Assembly: GCA_005893295.1 (NCBI GenBank)
Contig: VBOY01000013.1
Span: 37,071 to 77,708, forward strand
From: Candidatus Eiseniibacteriota bacterium
Lineage (GTDB): Bacteria; Eisenbacteria; RBG-16-71-46
Direction of reading: 5' to 3'
Length of the DNA: 40,638 nt
The position numbers and the translations under genes are program-made. A model generated the notes under the pieces. The model was not told the origin of the DNA, did no database searches, and saw only the letters and a list, made by a program, of their open reading frames with translations. The stretch's first letter is position 1. Each line of letters starts with the position of its first letter. Shown piece after piece: positions 32,438 to 40,541 of the stretch.

Positions 32438-33769
32438 TCAGCGCGACGACGCCCGCCGCGACGGCGTTCCGAGTCGTTCGGTCGTCGCCATGGCGGTGCC
32501 GAGATCCAGCGGCGGCGGCTCCTCGTCGGCCAAGTGCCCGAAGCGGGCGCGGAACTCGGCCGCGGTGAGCCCCGACACGGCCGCGATGCGAGCCAGCTCT
32601 TTCGGGTGCTCGAAGTCGTCCCGTCGCAGGCGGATCATGTAACGACGGGCGATCCCGTAGCGGGCCGACCGGATGTCCACCATCCGCACGCGCGCGCGGC
32701 CGGTCTCGGGGTCGTACAGCTCGTCGAAGGGGACCGGCACGAACTGGCCGGCCTGCATGGAAACCATGGCCGCAGTGCCGCCCTCGAGCAGCAGCTTGGC
32801 TGCGCAATAACCCAGATCGCGCGCGTACTCCATGTCGAAGGGAATTGGATCCGCGCAGCGCAGCTCGTAGCCGATGTCCTTGGTCGCGATGTTCGCCTTC
32901 ACGTGGAACGACTTGAGGCGCTCCTGCACGGCGTGACGAAGCGCGTCGCCAAAGTTGACCTGGGAGATCGCGATGTTGCCGTGAGCGTCGCGTTCGGCCG
33001 ATTCGATTCCGGACAGCTCGCTCGGGTCGATCGCCAGCACCACCCCCTCGGCGATCACCACCACGCCGTCGCGGCGCCCGTCCGCGAGACGCTTGAAGAT
33101 GGCTCCGATCAGAGTGTCCACGATCGTGGCCATGCGAATCGGACGGAGCGAGAACTCCTCGGGGATCAAGGTCAGCGTCGCGCCGGCCGCCTTGCCGATC
33201 CCGAGCGCCAGGTGCCCGGCCTTCCGTCCCATGGCGATGACGAAGTACCAGCGCGACGTGGTGTAGGCGTCCACCATCAGGTTCTTGAGGATTTCGCCCC
33301 CGACGTGCCGCGCCGTCTGGTAGCCGAACGTGTCCACGTGCGGCGGGAGATCGAGGTCGTTGTCGATCGTCTTGGGGACGTGCACGATCCGGATGCGCCC
33401 GCGGGCCTGTTCCTCGAGCTTCATCGCCGAGAAGGCGGTGTCGTCGCCGCCGATCGTGATCAGCCGGTCGACGCCGAGCCGCAGCAGGGATTGCACCGTG
33501 GTCTCGAGGCGCTCGGGCGAAGTGGTCGGGTTGGCGCGCGCGATGCCGATGTAGGAGCCGCCGCGGAAGTGGATGCGGCTCGTGTTCTCGATCGTGAGCG
33601 GCCGCGCGTGATCGGTGATGCCCTGTACGATCCACTCGAAACCGTCCTCGATGCCGAGCACCTCGACGCCTTCGAGGCAGGCGCGGATCGTGGCCGCCCC
33701 GATCACCGCGTTGATGCCCGGGGCGGGGCCGCCGCCGACCAGGATCGCCAGCTTGTCGCGCTGTCCCAT
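32438..33769 (-). CDS. Phosphofructokinase, PPi-dependent type (PfkA superfamily)
   Basis: 443 residues. Conserved blocks: 'LVGGGPAPGIN' (11-20), 'GIEDGFEWIVQG', 'GGDDT' (107-111), 'PKTIDND' (132-138), 'MGRKAGHLAL' (180-189) and 'RATKDIGYELR'-like C-terminal sequence. ATP-dependent enzymes read GGDGS and PGTIDND; Asp in place of Gly at 110 and Lys at 133 are the residues that mark PPi-using enzymes. It therefore probably interconverts fructose-6-P and fructose-1,6-bisP with pyrophosphate, reversibly. The GGDDT Thr (usually Ser) and the ~440-residue length place it in the longer group. Start ATG 33769 has GGGAGGG upstream. Divergent from the aconitase gene. Confidence 0.87.
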   Translation of the reverse strand: MGQRDKLAILVGGGPAPGINAVIGAATIRACLEGVEVLGIEDGFEWIVQGITDHARPLTIENTSRIHFRGGSYIGIARANPTTSPERLETTVQSLLRLGVDRLITIGGDDTAFSAMKLEEQARGRIRIVHVPKTIDNDLDLPPHVDTFGYQTARHVGGEILKNLMVDAYTTSRWYFVIAMGRKAGHLALGIGKAAGATLTLIPEEFSLRPIRMATIVDTLIGAIFKRLADGRRDGVVVIAEGVVLAIDPSELSGIESAERDAHGNIAISQVNFGDALRHAVQERLKSFHVKANIATKDIGYELRCADPIPFDMEYARDLGYCAAKLLLEGGTAAMVSMQAGQFVPVPFDELYDPETGRARVRMVDIRSARYGIARRYMIRLRRDDFEHPKELARIAAVSGLTAAEFRARFGHLADEEPPPLDLGTAMATTERLGTPSRRASSR

Positions 33770-33818
33770 GGCTTGCCCTCCCGGCACCGGAGCTTAGTGC
33801 AACCTCGCCGCGACGCGC

Positions 33819-33824
33819 TATACT
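33819..33824 (+). promoter_or_regulatory. Candidate -10 element (TATACT) of the aconitase gene
   Basis: TATACT in context GCGCTATACTGC, 80 bases before ATG 33904; transcription would begin near 33831, just ahead of two leader hairpins. The -35 (perhaps TTAGTG at 33794-33799, 19-nt spacer) is poor. Confidence 0.45.
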
Positions 33825-33837
33825 GCGAGCGTTCACC

Positions 33838-33885
33838 GGGGACCCTGTGTGTCCCCCGTTCTCCACGAGGGCCCTGTGCGCCCTC
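33838..33885 (+). promoter_or_regulatory. Tandem leader hairpins with CCTGTGY loops upstream of aconitase
   Basis: Hairpin 1: GGGGAC (33838-33843), loop CCTGTGT, GTCCCC (33851-33856). Hairpin 2: GAGGGC (33867-33872), loop CCTGTGC, GCCCTC (33880-33885). The two stems differ by compensating changes (A-T versus G-C at two levels) while the loop core CCTGTG is unchanged. The pair sits between the candidate -10 and the start codon. This looks like a duplicated RNA recognition element; the binding partner is unknown. Confidence 0.5.
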
Positions 33886-33903
33886 CTCGGGAAAGGACGC
33901 ACC

Positions 33904-36900
33904 ATGAACGCTCCGCTTCGCGACCCCTTCGCCACGCGCGCCGCGCTCTCCAGTTCCTCCACGCTTCGGATCTTTCGACTCGACCGCCTCGAACGAACCC
34001 TGGGCGTGTCGGTCGAACGTCTCCCGTTCTCCATCAAGATCCTGCTCGAGGCGGCGCTGCGCGCCTGCGACGGCTACCAGGTGACCGAGCGCGACGTCGA
34101 ACGGCTGGCGCGCTGGTCGCCCAGGGCCGAGCCCCTCGAGGTTCCGTTCAAGCCGGCCCGCGTCATTCTTCAGGATTTCACCGGCGTCCCCTGCGTCGTC
34201 GATCTGGCGGCGATGCGCGACGCGGTACGGCGCCTCCATGCCGACCCGCGGGCGATCAACCCGCTGGTCCCGGTCGACCTGGTGATCGACCACTCGGTGC
34301 AGGTGGATCTGTTCGGCAACGCGATCGCGCTCGAGCGCAACGCCGAGATCGAGTTCGCGCGCAACCGCGAGCGTTATGAGTTCCTGCGCTGGGGCCAGAA
34401 GGCGTTCGCCAATTTCCGCGTCGTGCCGCCGGCGACCGGGATCGTGCATCAAGTGAACCTCGAGCACCTGGGGCGTGGCGTGCTCACCGCGCTGCGCGAT
34501 GGCGAGACCGTGGCATTCCCGGACACCCTGGTGGGCACCGACTCCCACACCACGATGATCAATGGCCTGGGAGTCCTGGGCTGGGGCGTGGGCGGAATCG
34601 AAGCCGAAGCGGTGATGCTGGGACAGCCGCTCTACCTGGTCATTCCCAAGGTGGTCGGATTCAAGCTGACCGGCACGCTGCGCGACGGCGTGACCGCAAC
34701 CGACCTGGTGCTCACCGCCACCCAGATGCTGCGCAAGAAGGGTGTCGTGGACGAGTTCGTGGAGTTCTGCGGTCCCGGGCTCTCCGCCATGACCGTGGCC
34801 GATCGGGCGACGCTGGCGAACATGGCCCCCGAGTACGGGGCGACGGTCGGATTCTTTCCCACCGACCAAGAGACGCTGCGCTACCTCGAGCGCACCGGCC
34901 GCGACGAGGCCGCGCGGCTGGTCGAGAGCTATTGCAAGGAGCAGGGCCTGTTCCGCACCGACGCGACGCCCGACCCCGAGTTCAGCGATACGCTGAGCCT
35001 CGATCTGGGCGACGTCGAGCCGAGCCTGGCCGGGCCCAAGCGACCTCAAGACAGGGTTTCGCTGCGCGAGATGAAGCCGTCGTTCCGGCGCTCGCTGCTC
35101 GCGCCGGTGAAGGAGCGCGGGTACGGGATCGCCGATGCCGAGCTGTCGCGGGTCGCCGAGCTGGGCGTGAACGGCGACCGCGTGCGGATCGGCCACGGCG
35201 CGGTCGTGATCGCCGCGATCACCTCGTGTACCAACACCTCGAATCCTTCGGTCATGGTGGGGGCGGGATTGCTGGCGCGCCGCGCGGTGGCGCGTGGCCT
35301 CAAGGTCAAGCCCTACGTCAAGACCAGCATGGCGCCGGGATCCAAGGTGGTGACCGAATACTTGCGCGCCGCCGGGCTGCTCGCCGATCTCGAAGCGCTC
35401 GGCTTCCACGTCGTGGGCTACGGGTGCACCACCTGCATCGCTTCCGGGACGCCGGTGCTCATGTCGGACGGCACGGCCCGCCGGATCGAGGATCTGCCCG
35501 AGGCCGGGGGAGCGAGGCTCCTCGGCCCCAGCGTCGAAGGCAGGCTGGTACGGGCGACGCAGGCCGAGACGATGGCCCGCGGAGCGCGGGGATGCGTCTC
35601 GGTCGTCCTCCAGGACGGACGCACCCTCACCTGCACGCCCGACCACGAGATCCTGACCGCGGATGGGCGCTGGGTGCGAGCGGACACGCTGGAGCCGGGT
35701 CGCGATCGCGTGGTGGTCGGGCTCGAGGCCCCGCTCGACGAGCCCGCCCGCGACGAAATGGGCTTCGTGCTTCGCGCGGGCGGCTCGACCTTCTCGATGG
35801 AGACGAGGGAAGAGCGACTCCGCACCTTGGCGTTCGCGCGCTTGCTCGGCCATCTCCTCAGCGACGGCTCGATCAGTGAGAACGGCCAGGGGAGGATGAA
35901 CGTCGGTCAAGCCATGGACCGTGAATCCGTCCTCGACGACATCGAGCGCATCACCGGCAAGCGTCCGGCCGGCACGCGGTACGACGAACGCAAATGGAGC
36001 ATCGCGCTGCCGAAGGAGTTGACTGCGGCCGTCTGCGCGTTGCCCGGTGTGCGGGTCGGCCGGCGCATCCACCAGCCCACGTTGCTCCCCTCGCTCGTGT
36101 TCGATCCTCGCTGCCCCACCGCGTTCGTGCGGGAGTTCCTCGGGGGACTCTTCGGAGCCGATGGCTGGGCTCCCACGCTCCATCGGCAAGGGGACCGCGA
36201 TGACGATGCGGTTCTCGAGGCGCCCGCGTATTCGCAAACCGCTCTCCCAGAGCACGCTCCTCGGCTCCATGCGGTGATGGAGGAGGTCGTCGGCCTGTTG
36301 CGCCGCTGTGGCGTGACCACCCATGGATCCAAGACGTACGAGTACCCCGGGCGCCGAGCCCACTCCACCTACCCCGCCGCGGCGGACGGCCAGCCACGAG
36401 TGGAAGTCCGGCTCGTCTTGCCGGACGGGTTTTCGTTCGTCGAGCGAGTCGGCTATCGCTACTGCGTCGACAAGGCGCTGCGGGCCTCGGCTGCCGCGGT
36501 CTACTGGCGGACCGTGAAGCGGATCCACGAGCAGCGCCTGTGGATGTCGGGTCGCCTGGAGGCGCGGCACCAGGAAAACCGTGCCCTGAGCTTCGCCGAG
36601 GCGCCCGGGGCGGCGGCGACCGAGCTGCTCGAGCGGGAGACGACGGTGTTACACCATGACTCCCTGCTCGAGGGTCACGATCGATTCTCGCGGCTGCCGC
36701 AACCGAGTGCGCGGAAGTTTCAGCCCTTGCACAGGGATTCCTGCGGGTTCCCAGCGCCGCTCGAGATGCTCCGGCAGATCGGCGCCCGTGAATGGTTCGC
36801 TCCGCTGGAGCCGAGGGGCGTGGACACGGCGAAACGCTACTGCGTCGAGAAGGAAGCGTTCACGCTCCCCACGCTCGCACTCGAGGTCGTCGATCGGCGC

Positions 36901-38157
36901 CCCGCCGGGAGGCACGAGGTCTTCGACCTCGCGGTATGCGGGGTCCAAGCCTTCGTCGCCGGCACGGTGGCGGTCCACAACTGCATCGGCAATTCCGGCC
37001 CGCTGCCGGAGGACGTGAGCCGTGCGATTGCCGAGAACCGGCTGGTGGCCGCGGCGGTGCTCTCGGGCAACCGCAACTTCGAAGGTCGCATCAATCCTCA
37101 CACGCGCGCCAACTACCTGGCGTCGCCGCCCCTGGTGATCGCGTATGCGCTCGCCGGAACCGTCGACATCGATTTCGACACCGAGCCGCTCGGCACCGAT
37201 CGCGACGGCAAGCCGGTCCACCTTCACGAGCTGTGGCCGACCCAGCGAGAGATCGCCGACACCATCGCGCGCGCGCTCGAGCCGGCGATGTTCCAGAAGA
37301 GCTACGCCAACGTCTTCGATGGCAACCCACGCTGGAACGCGATCCCCGTGGGGGAGGGCGAGCTGTTCGAGTGGAGCGAGGAGTCCACGTACATCCACGA
37401 GCCGCCGTTCTTCCAGGGCCTGACGCTGGATCCGGCGCCCTTGACCGACATCCGCGGGGCGCGGGTGCTGGTGGCGGTGGGCGACTCGGTCACCACGGAC
37501 CACATCTCGCCGGCCGGCGACATCGCCGAGGACAGCCCGGCGGGACGCTGGCTCAAGGCGCGCGGCGTGCAGAAGAAGGACTTCAACTCCTACGGGTCGC
37601 GGCGCGGCAATGATCTGGTGATGGTGCGCGGCACGTTCGCGAACATTCGCCTCAAGAACCTGCTGGTGCCGGGCTCGGAGGGAAACGTCACCACGTACTT
37701 CCCGACCTGCGAAACGATGAGCGTGTTCGACGCCTCCGAGCGCTATCACGCGAGCGGGACGCCGCTGTTGGTCCTCGCGGGTAAGGAATACGGCACCGGC
37801 TCGTCGCGAGACTGGGCGGCCAAGGGCACGCTGCTCCTCGGAGTGCGCGCCGTGCTGGCCGAATCGTACGAGCGCATCCACCGCTCGAACTTGGTCGGGA
37901 TGGGAGTGCTGCCGCTCCAGTACGAGGCCGGCCAGAGCGCCGAAGGCCTGGGGCTCTCGGGCCGCGAGAGCTTCGACATCACCGGGCTCGCGGCCGGACT
38001 TTCACCGCGCCAGCGCGTGACCGTCGAGGCGCGGCGGGACGACGGCTCGGTGCTCACCTTCCAGGCGTTGGCGCGACTGGACACGCCGGTCGAGGTGGAC
38101 TACTTCCGCAACGGTGGGATTCTCCAAACCGTGCTGCGCAGCCTGGTGAAGCGGTAG
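33904..38157 (+). CDS. acnA: Aconitate hydratase (AcnA/IRP1 type) containing an in-frame intein
   Basis: 1417 codons; removing the 516-residue intein leaves a 901-residue aconitase, the usual AcnA size. It interconverts citrate and isocitrate in the TCA cycle with a [4Fe-4S] cluster. Extein landmarks: 'LVGTDSHTTMINGLGVLGWG', 'ITSCTNTSNPS' (Cys442), 'GYGCTT' (Cys508), then after the intein 'CIGNSGPLPE' (Cys511 in the spliced protein), 'GDSVTTDHISPAGDI', 'SYGSRRGND' and 'EYGTGSSRDWAAKG'. The cluster spacing 442/508/511 equals that of IRP1 (437/503/506). The start ATG 33904 has AAAGGA upstream; an in-frame GTG at 33847 falls inside the leader hairpin. The enzyme can be active only after splicing because the third ligand is the residue following the intein. 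Candidate terminator at 38217-38241. Confidence 0.95.
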   Translation: MNAPLRDPFATRAALSSSSTLRIFRLDRLERTLGVSVERLPFSIKILLEAALRACDGYQVTERDVERLARWSPRAEPLEVPFKPARVILQDFTGVPCVVDLAAMRDAVRRLHADPRAINPLVPVDLVIDHSVQVDLFGNAIALERNAEIEFARNRERYEFLRWGQKAFANFRVVPPATGIVHQVNLEHLGRGVLTALRDGETVAFPDTLVGTDSHTTMINGLGVLGWGVGGIEAEAVMLGQPLYLVIPKVVGFKLTGTLRDGVTATDLVLTATQMLRKKGVVDEFVEFCGPGLSAMTVADRATLANMAPEYGATVGFFPTDQETLRYLERTGRDEAARLVESYCKEQGLFRTDATPDPEFSDTLSLDLGDVEPSLAGPKRPQDRVSLREMKPSFRRSLLAPVKERGYGIADAELSRVAELGVNGDRVRIGHGAVVIAAITSCTNTSNPSVMVGAGLLARRAVARGLKVKPYVKTSMAPGSKVVTEYLRAAGLLADLEALGFHVVGYGCTTCIASGTPVLMSDGTARRIEDLPEAGGARLLGPSVEGRLVRATQAETMARGARGCVSVVLQDGRTLTCTPDHEILTADGRWVRADTLEPGRDRVVVGLEAPLDEPARDEMGFVLRAGGSTFSMETREERLRTLAFARLLGHLLSDGSISENGQGRMNVGQAMDRESVLDDIERITGKRPAGTRYDERKWSIALPKELTAAVCALPGVRVGRRIHQPTLLPSLVFDPRCPTAFVREFLGGLFGADGWAPTLHRQGDRDDDAVLEAPAYSQTALPEHAPRLHAVMEEVVGLLRRCGVTTHGSKTYEYPGRRAHSTYPAAADGQPRVEVRLVLPDGFSFVERVGYRYCVDKALRASAAAVYWRTVKRIHEQRLWMSGRLEARHQENRALSFAEAPGAAATELLERETTVLHHDSLLEGHDRFSRLPQPSARKFQPLHRDSCGFPAPLEMLRQIGAREWFAPLEPRGVDTAKRYCVEKEAFTLPTLALEVVDRRPAGRHEVFDLAVCGVQAFVAGTVAVHNCIGNSGPLPEDVSRAIAENRLVAAAVLSGNRNFEGRINPHTRANYLASPPLVIAYALAGTVDIDFDTEPLGTDRDGKPVHLHELWPTQREIADTIARALEPAMFQKSYANVFDGNPRWNAIPVGEGELFEWSEESTYIHEPPFFQGLTLDPAPLTDIRGARVLVAVGDSVTTDHISPAGDIAEDSPAGRWLKARGVQKKDFNSYGSRRGNDLVMVRGTFANIRLKNLLVPGSEGNVTTYFPTCETMSVFDASERYHASGTPLLVLAGKEYGTGSSRDWAAKGTLLLGVRAVLAESYERIHRSNLVGMGVLPLQYEAGQSAEGLGLSGRESFDITGLAAGLSPRQRVTVEARRDDGSVLTFQALARLDTPVEVDYFRNGGILQTVLRSLVKR
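35434..36981 (+). mobile_element. Intein with LAGLIDADG homing endonuclease, inserted in aconitase
   Basis: 516 residues, Cys1 to Asn516, followed by +1 Cys. Block A 'CIASGTPVLMSDGTARRIED'; block B 'TCTPDHEI' with the TxxH motif at 68-71; block F 'EVFDLAVCGVQAFVAGTVAV'; block G 'HN' at 515-516. All residues for splicing are present (Cys1, block-B His71, penultimate His515, Asn516, Cys+1). The usual His of block F ('HNF') is replaced ('QAF'). The endonuclease of the DOD class has two copies: 'LLGHLLSDGSI' (137-147, Asp144) and 'FLGGLFGADGW' (235-245, Asp243), both with the catalytic Asp, so homing activity may be intact. Base composition is as GC-rich as the host gene, which suggests long residence or a GC-rich donor. 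Confidence 0.95.
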
Positions 38158-38216
38158 AACCCGCTCCGACGGCCCTGGAAGAGGGAGGGTCGCGGAAGTT
38201 CATTGCTCGCGAGCCC

Positions 38217-38241
38217 GCGACGCCGTAGTCTGCGGCGTCGC
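38217..38241 (+). terminator. Hairpin downstream of aconitase
   Basis: GCGACGCCG (38217-38225), loop TAGTCTG, CGGCGTCGC (38233-38241), followed by a T-containing stretch (TTCGTTGCGTCG). Nine perfect pairs, 60 bases after the acnA stop and 36 bases before the next start. Confidence 0.45.
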
Positions 38242-38276
38242 TTCGTTGCGTCGTGGTCCTGCCAAGGAGGGGTCCC

Positions 38277-38639
38277 ATGTCCGCAGCGTACCGCCCGTCG
38301 CAGGGCCGCCGTCGCTTCGTCCAACTCCTGGGCTGGGCGAGCGTGCTCGCGGCCGCACCCGGCCCGACCCTCGCCGCCGCCGCGCGAGCCCGGAGCGAGT
38401 CCGCGAAGCCACGCCTCAAGCCTCCGACCCCCGCGGCCGCCGCACTCGAGAAGAACGAGATCTCGCAGGATGCGCGCGCGCTCGCGGCGGTGCTCAAGCG
38501 GCGTTACGGCGAGCACTGGAGCGCGGACCAGCTCCGTTCCGTGGCGACTGGCCTCGACGACGATCACAAGGCCGCGGCCCGGCTCGGCGAAGTGAAGCTC
38601 GCGAACAGCGAGGAGCCGGACTTCACCTTCAACGCCTGA
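38277..38639 (+). CDS. Small protein with twin-arginine-type signal
   Basis: 120 residues, ATG 38277 with AAGGAGG six bases upstream. The N-terminus 'SQGRRRFVQLLGWASVLAAA' has the RRxF Tat motif followed by a moderately hydrophobic stretch and an Ala-rich cleavage region (~residue 36). The mature part is helical and charged, with 'ALAAVLKRRYGEHWSADQLR', 'GLDDDHKAAARL' and a Phe-rich end 'EEPDFTFNA'. No family I can name. It lies 10 bases before the amidase start, so the two are almost surely one operon. Small Tat-signal partners of this kind occur beside larger enzymes, sometimes as carriers; that role here is inference. Confidence 0.7.
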   Translation: MSAAYRPSQGRRRFVQLLGWASVLAAAPGPTLAAAARARSESAKPRLKPPTPAAAALEKNEISQDARALAAVLKRRYGEHWSADQLRSVATGLDDDHKAAARLGEVKLANSEEPDFTFNA

Positions 38640-38649
38640 GCCCTAGGCG

Positions 38650-40053
38650 ATGCCGGACGTCGCCCCGTTCTTGCCGGTGCGCGAGCTATCTGCCCGCATC
38701 CGCCGCGGCTCGCTCTCTCCGGTCGCGCTGGCCGAAGAATGCCTCGACCGGCTCGAGCGCTTGGGGCCGCGCACCCACGCGGTGATCACCCTGATGCGCG
38801 AGAGCGGCCTTGCCGATGCGCGGAGCGCCGAGCGTGAGATCCGGGCGGGGCGGTGGCGCGGGCCGTTGCACGGGATCTCCTACGGCGCCAAGGATCTGCT
38901 GGCCACCAAGGGCGTGCCCACCACCTGGGGCGCGGAGCCGTATCGCAATCAAGTCTTCGACTACGACGCCACCGTGATCACGCGCCTGCGCGAAGCAGGG
39001 GCGGTGTTGGTGGCCAAGCTGGCCATGGTGGAGCTGGCCGGAGGCTTGGGCTACGACCATGCCGACGCGTCGTTCACGGGGCCCGGGCTCACCCCCTGGA
39101 ACCCGGGGTTCTGGAGCGGCGGCTCCTCGAGCGGGCCGGGGGCGTCGGTCGCCGCCGGCCTGGTGCCGTTCGCCATCGGCTCGGAGACCTCGGGCTCGAT
39201 CCTCACCCCTTCGGCCTTCTGCGGCGTCACGGGCTTGAGGCCTACCTACGGCCTGGTGAGCCGTCATGGGGCCATGGCCCTGAGCTGGACCCTCGACAAG
39301 CTCGGGCCGATGACGCGTACCGCGGACGACGCCGCGCTGGTGCTGGCGACGATCGCAGGCAAGGACCCACGCGACGAGAGCACCGTCGACCGAGGGTTTC
39401 GCTACACGGCACCGGCCCGGCTGGCGCGGCGCCCGCGCCTCGCAGTGCCTGCGGGCTGCACCGAGAAGGTGCAACCCGAGGTGCGCGAGAGCTTCGAGCG
39501 CGCGCTCGGCGCGCTGGGCTCCTTTGCCGAGATCGCGCGCGACGTCGCGTGGCCGGACTTCCCCTGGGGGGCGGCGGTAGGCGCGATCGTGAGCGCCGAC
39601 GGAGCTTCGGCCTTCCGGGAGCTGATCGAGTCGGGGAACGTAGCCAAGCTGCGATGCCCGGCCGACCGGATCGGCGGCTATCCCGCGATGTTGTTGCCGG
39701 CGGTGGACTACTTGCAGGCGATGCGGCTGCGCCGTCCGATGAAGCGGGCGTTGGCCCAATTGTTCGAGCGCTACGATGCGTTCGTGTCGCCGACGCGGTC
39801 GAGCGTGGCGTACCCGGCGGATCGAGCGTTCGACCAGGCCTATCCGGGCGTGAGCGGCGGCCCGGCGCTGATTCCAGCGGGCAACCTGTGCGGTCTGCCC
39901 GCGCTCTGCATGCCGAACGGTTTCGGCCAGAACGGGCTTCCGACGTCGCTCGCGCTCCTAGGCCCGGCGTTCTCCGAACGGCACCTGGTCGACATCGGCA
40001 GCGCCTTCCAGGGGGCGACCGACTGGCACGCCAAGCGGCCCCCGGAGGCTTGA
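38650..40053 (+). CDS. Amidase-signature family hydrolase
   Basis: 467 residues. The amidase signature is complete, with the Ser-cisSer-Lys triad Lys81 ('GISYGAKDLL'), Ser159 ('WSGGSSSGPGASV') and Ser183 ('GSETSGSILTPSAFCG'). Spacing from Ser159 to Ser183 (24) matches malonamidase. 'TGLRPTYGLVSRHGAMALSW' is the following conserved block. GatA and many amide hydrolases share this fold; there are no gatB/gatC genes nearby and the sequence has 'TSGS' instead of GatA's 'TGGS', so a stand-alone amidase is likelier than the tRNA amidotransferase. No signal peptide of its own. The substrate is not predictable. Downstream of the Tat-signal protein, 10-base gap. Confidence 0.88.
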   Translation: MPDVAPFLPVRELSARIRRGSLSPVALAEECLDRLERLGPRTHAVITLMRESGLADARSAEREIRAGRWRGPLHGISYGAKDLLATKGVPTTWGAEPYRNQVFDYDATVITRLREAGAVLVAKLAMVELAGGLGYDHADASFTGPGLTPWNPGFWSGGSSSGPGASVAAGLVPFAIGSETSGSILTPSAFCGVTGLRPTYGLVSRHGAMALSWTLDKLGPMTRTADDAALVLATIAGKDPRDESTVDRGFRYTAPARLARRPRLAVPAGCTEKVQPEVRESFERALGALGSFAEIARDVAWPDFPWGAAVGAIVSADGASAFRELIESGNVAKLRCPADRIGGYPAMLLPAVDYLQAMRLRRPMKRALAQLFERYDAFVSPTRSSVAYPADRAFDQAYPGVSGGPALIPAGNLCGLPALCMPNGFGQNGLPTSLALLGPAFSERHLVDIGSAFQGATDWHAKRPPEA

Positions 40054-40086
40054 GGTCGTTCCCTTCTCACTCGCGGAGGAATCGTC

Positions 40087-40458
40087 ATGAATCGCAGCCA
40101 CGTGGCGCGCGTCGTGATCGCTTGCTCACTCCTGGTCTTGCTCGGCTGCGGCGACATGATCCAGACGATCATGAGGAGTCCCGAGTCCCAAGCCAAGGTG
40201 ATGGACCTGATCGGAGGCGATGCGGAGATGGCGGGCCGCATGACCGACAAGCTGCTGAGCGCCGAGGGCTCGCGCCGGGCGCTGATCGACCACCTGATGG
40301 GGAACGGCGAGGCGATGCAAACCCTGATGGCGCGGGTGGCGCGCGATCCGACCGCGCTCGACGCCGTGATCGGCCTCGCCGTCCAGGACTCGACCATGCG
40401 CGAGCACGTGATGACGCTCTTCAAGGGCATGCAGATGGCGCGCCAGGCGCGGCCGTAG
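40087..40458 (+). CDS. Small predicted lipoprotein
   Basis: 123 residues, ATG 40087 with GGAGGA upstream. Signal 'RVVIACSLLVLLGCGDMIQT' ends in the lipobox LLGC (Cys21). The mature part is a run of amphipathic helices rich in Met ('MIQTIMRSPESQAKVMDLIG', 'MTDKLLSAEGSRRALIDHLM', 'MQTLMARVARDPTALDAVIG'), with a repeated '(M/L)...L(I/M)...A/G' pattern. This may be a tandem helical repeat of ~25-30 residues. No family recognised. It is 33 bases after the amidase gene and probably ends that operon. Confidence 0.7.
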   Translation: MNRSHVARVVIACSLLVLLGCGDMIQTIMRSPESQAKVMDLIGGDAEMAGRMTDKLLSAEGSRRALIDHLMGNGEAMQTLMARVARDPTALDAVIGLAVQDSTMREHVMTLFKGMQMARQARP

Positions 40459-40541
40459 GAGTCCTAGTTAGCACCCACCGAGCAGCGAACGCGGGCGATC
40501 TTGGGCTGTTACGACATCGTTCCGAGGCAGACCTCAGCATG

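Noticed and set aside
33847-33903. An upstream in-frame GTG start for aconitase
   Set aside because: It falls within the first leader hairpin, lacks a ribosome site and adds 19 residues not seen in aconitases; ATG 33904 has AAAGGA at the right distance.
33703-36570. A ~955-codon open frame antisense to aconitase and its intein
   Set aside because: Typical shadow of a GC-rich gene: composition is Arg/His/Gly/Pro-rich with no domain motif, and the sense strand carries an obvious conserved protein.
38650-40053. GatA subunit of the tRNA amidotransferase
   Set aside because: Active-site block reads 'ETSGS' not 'DTGGS', there are no gatB or gatC neighbours, and it pairs with a Tat-signal protein.
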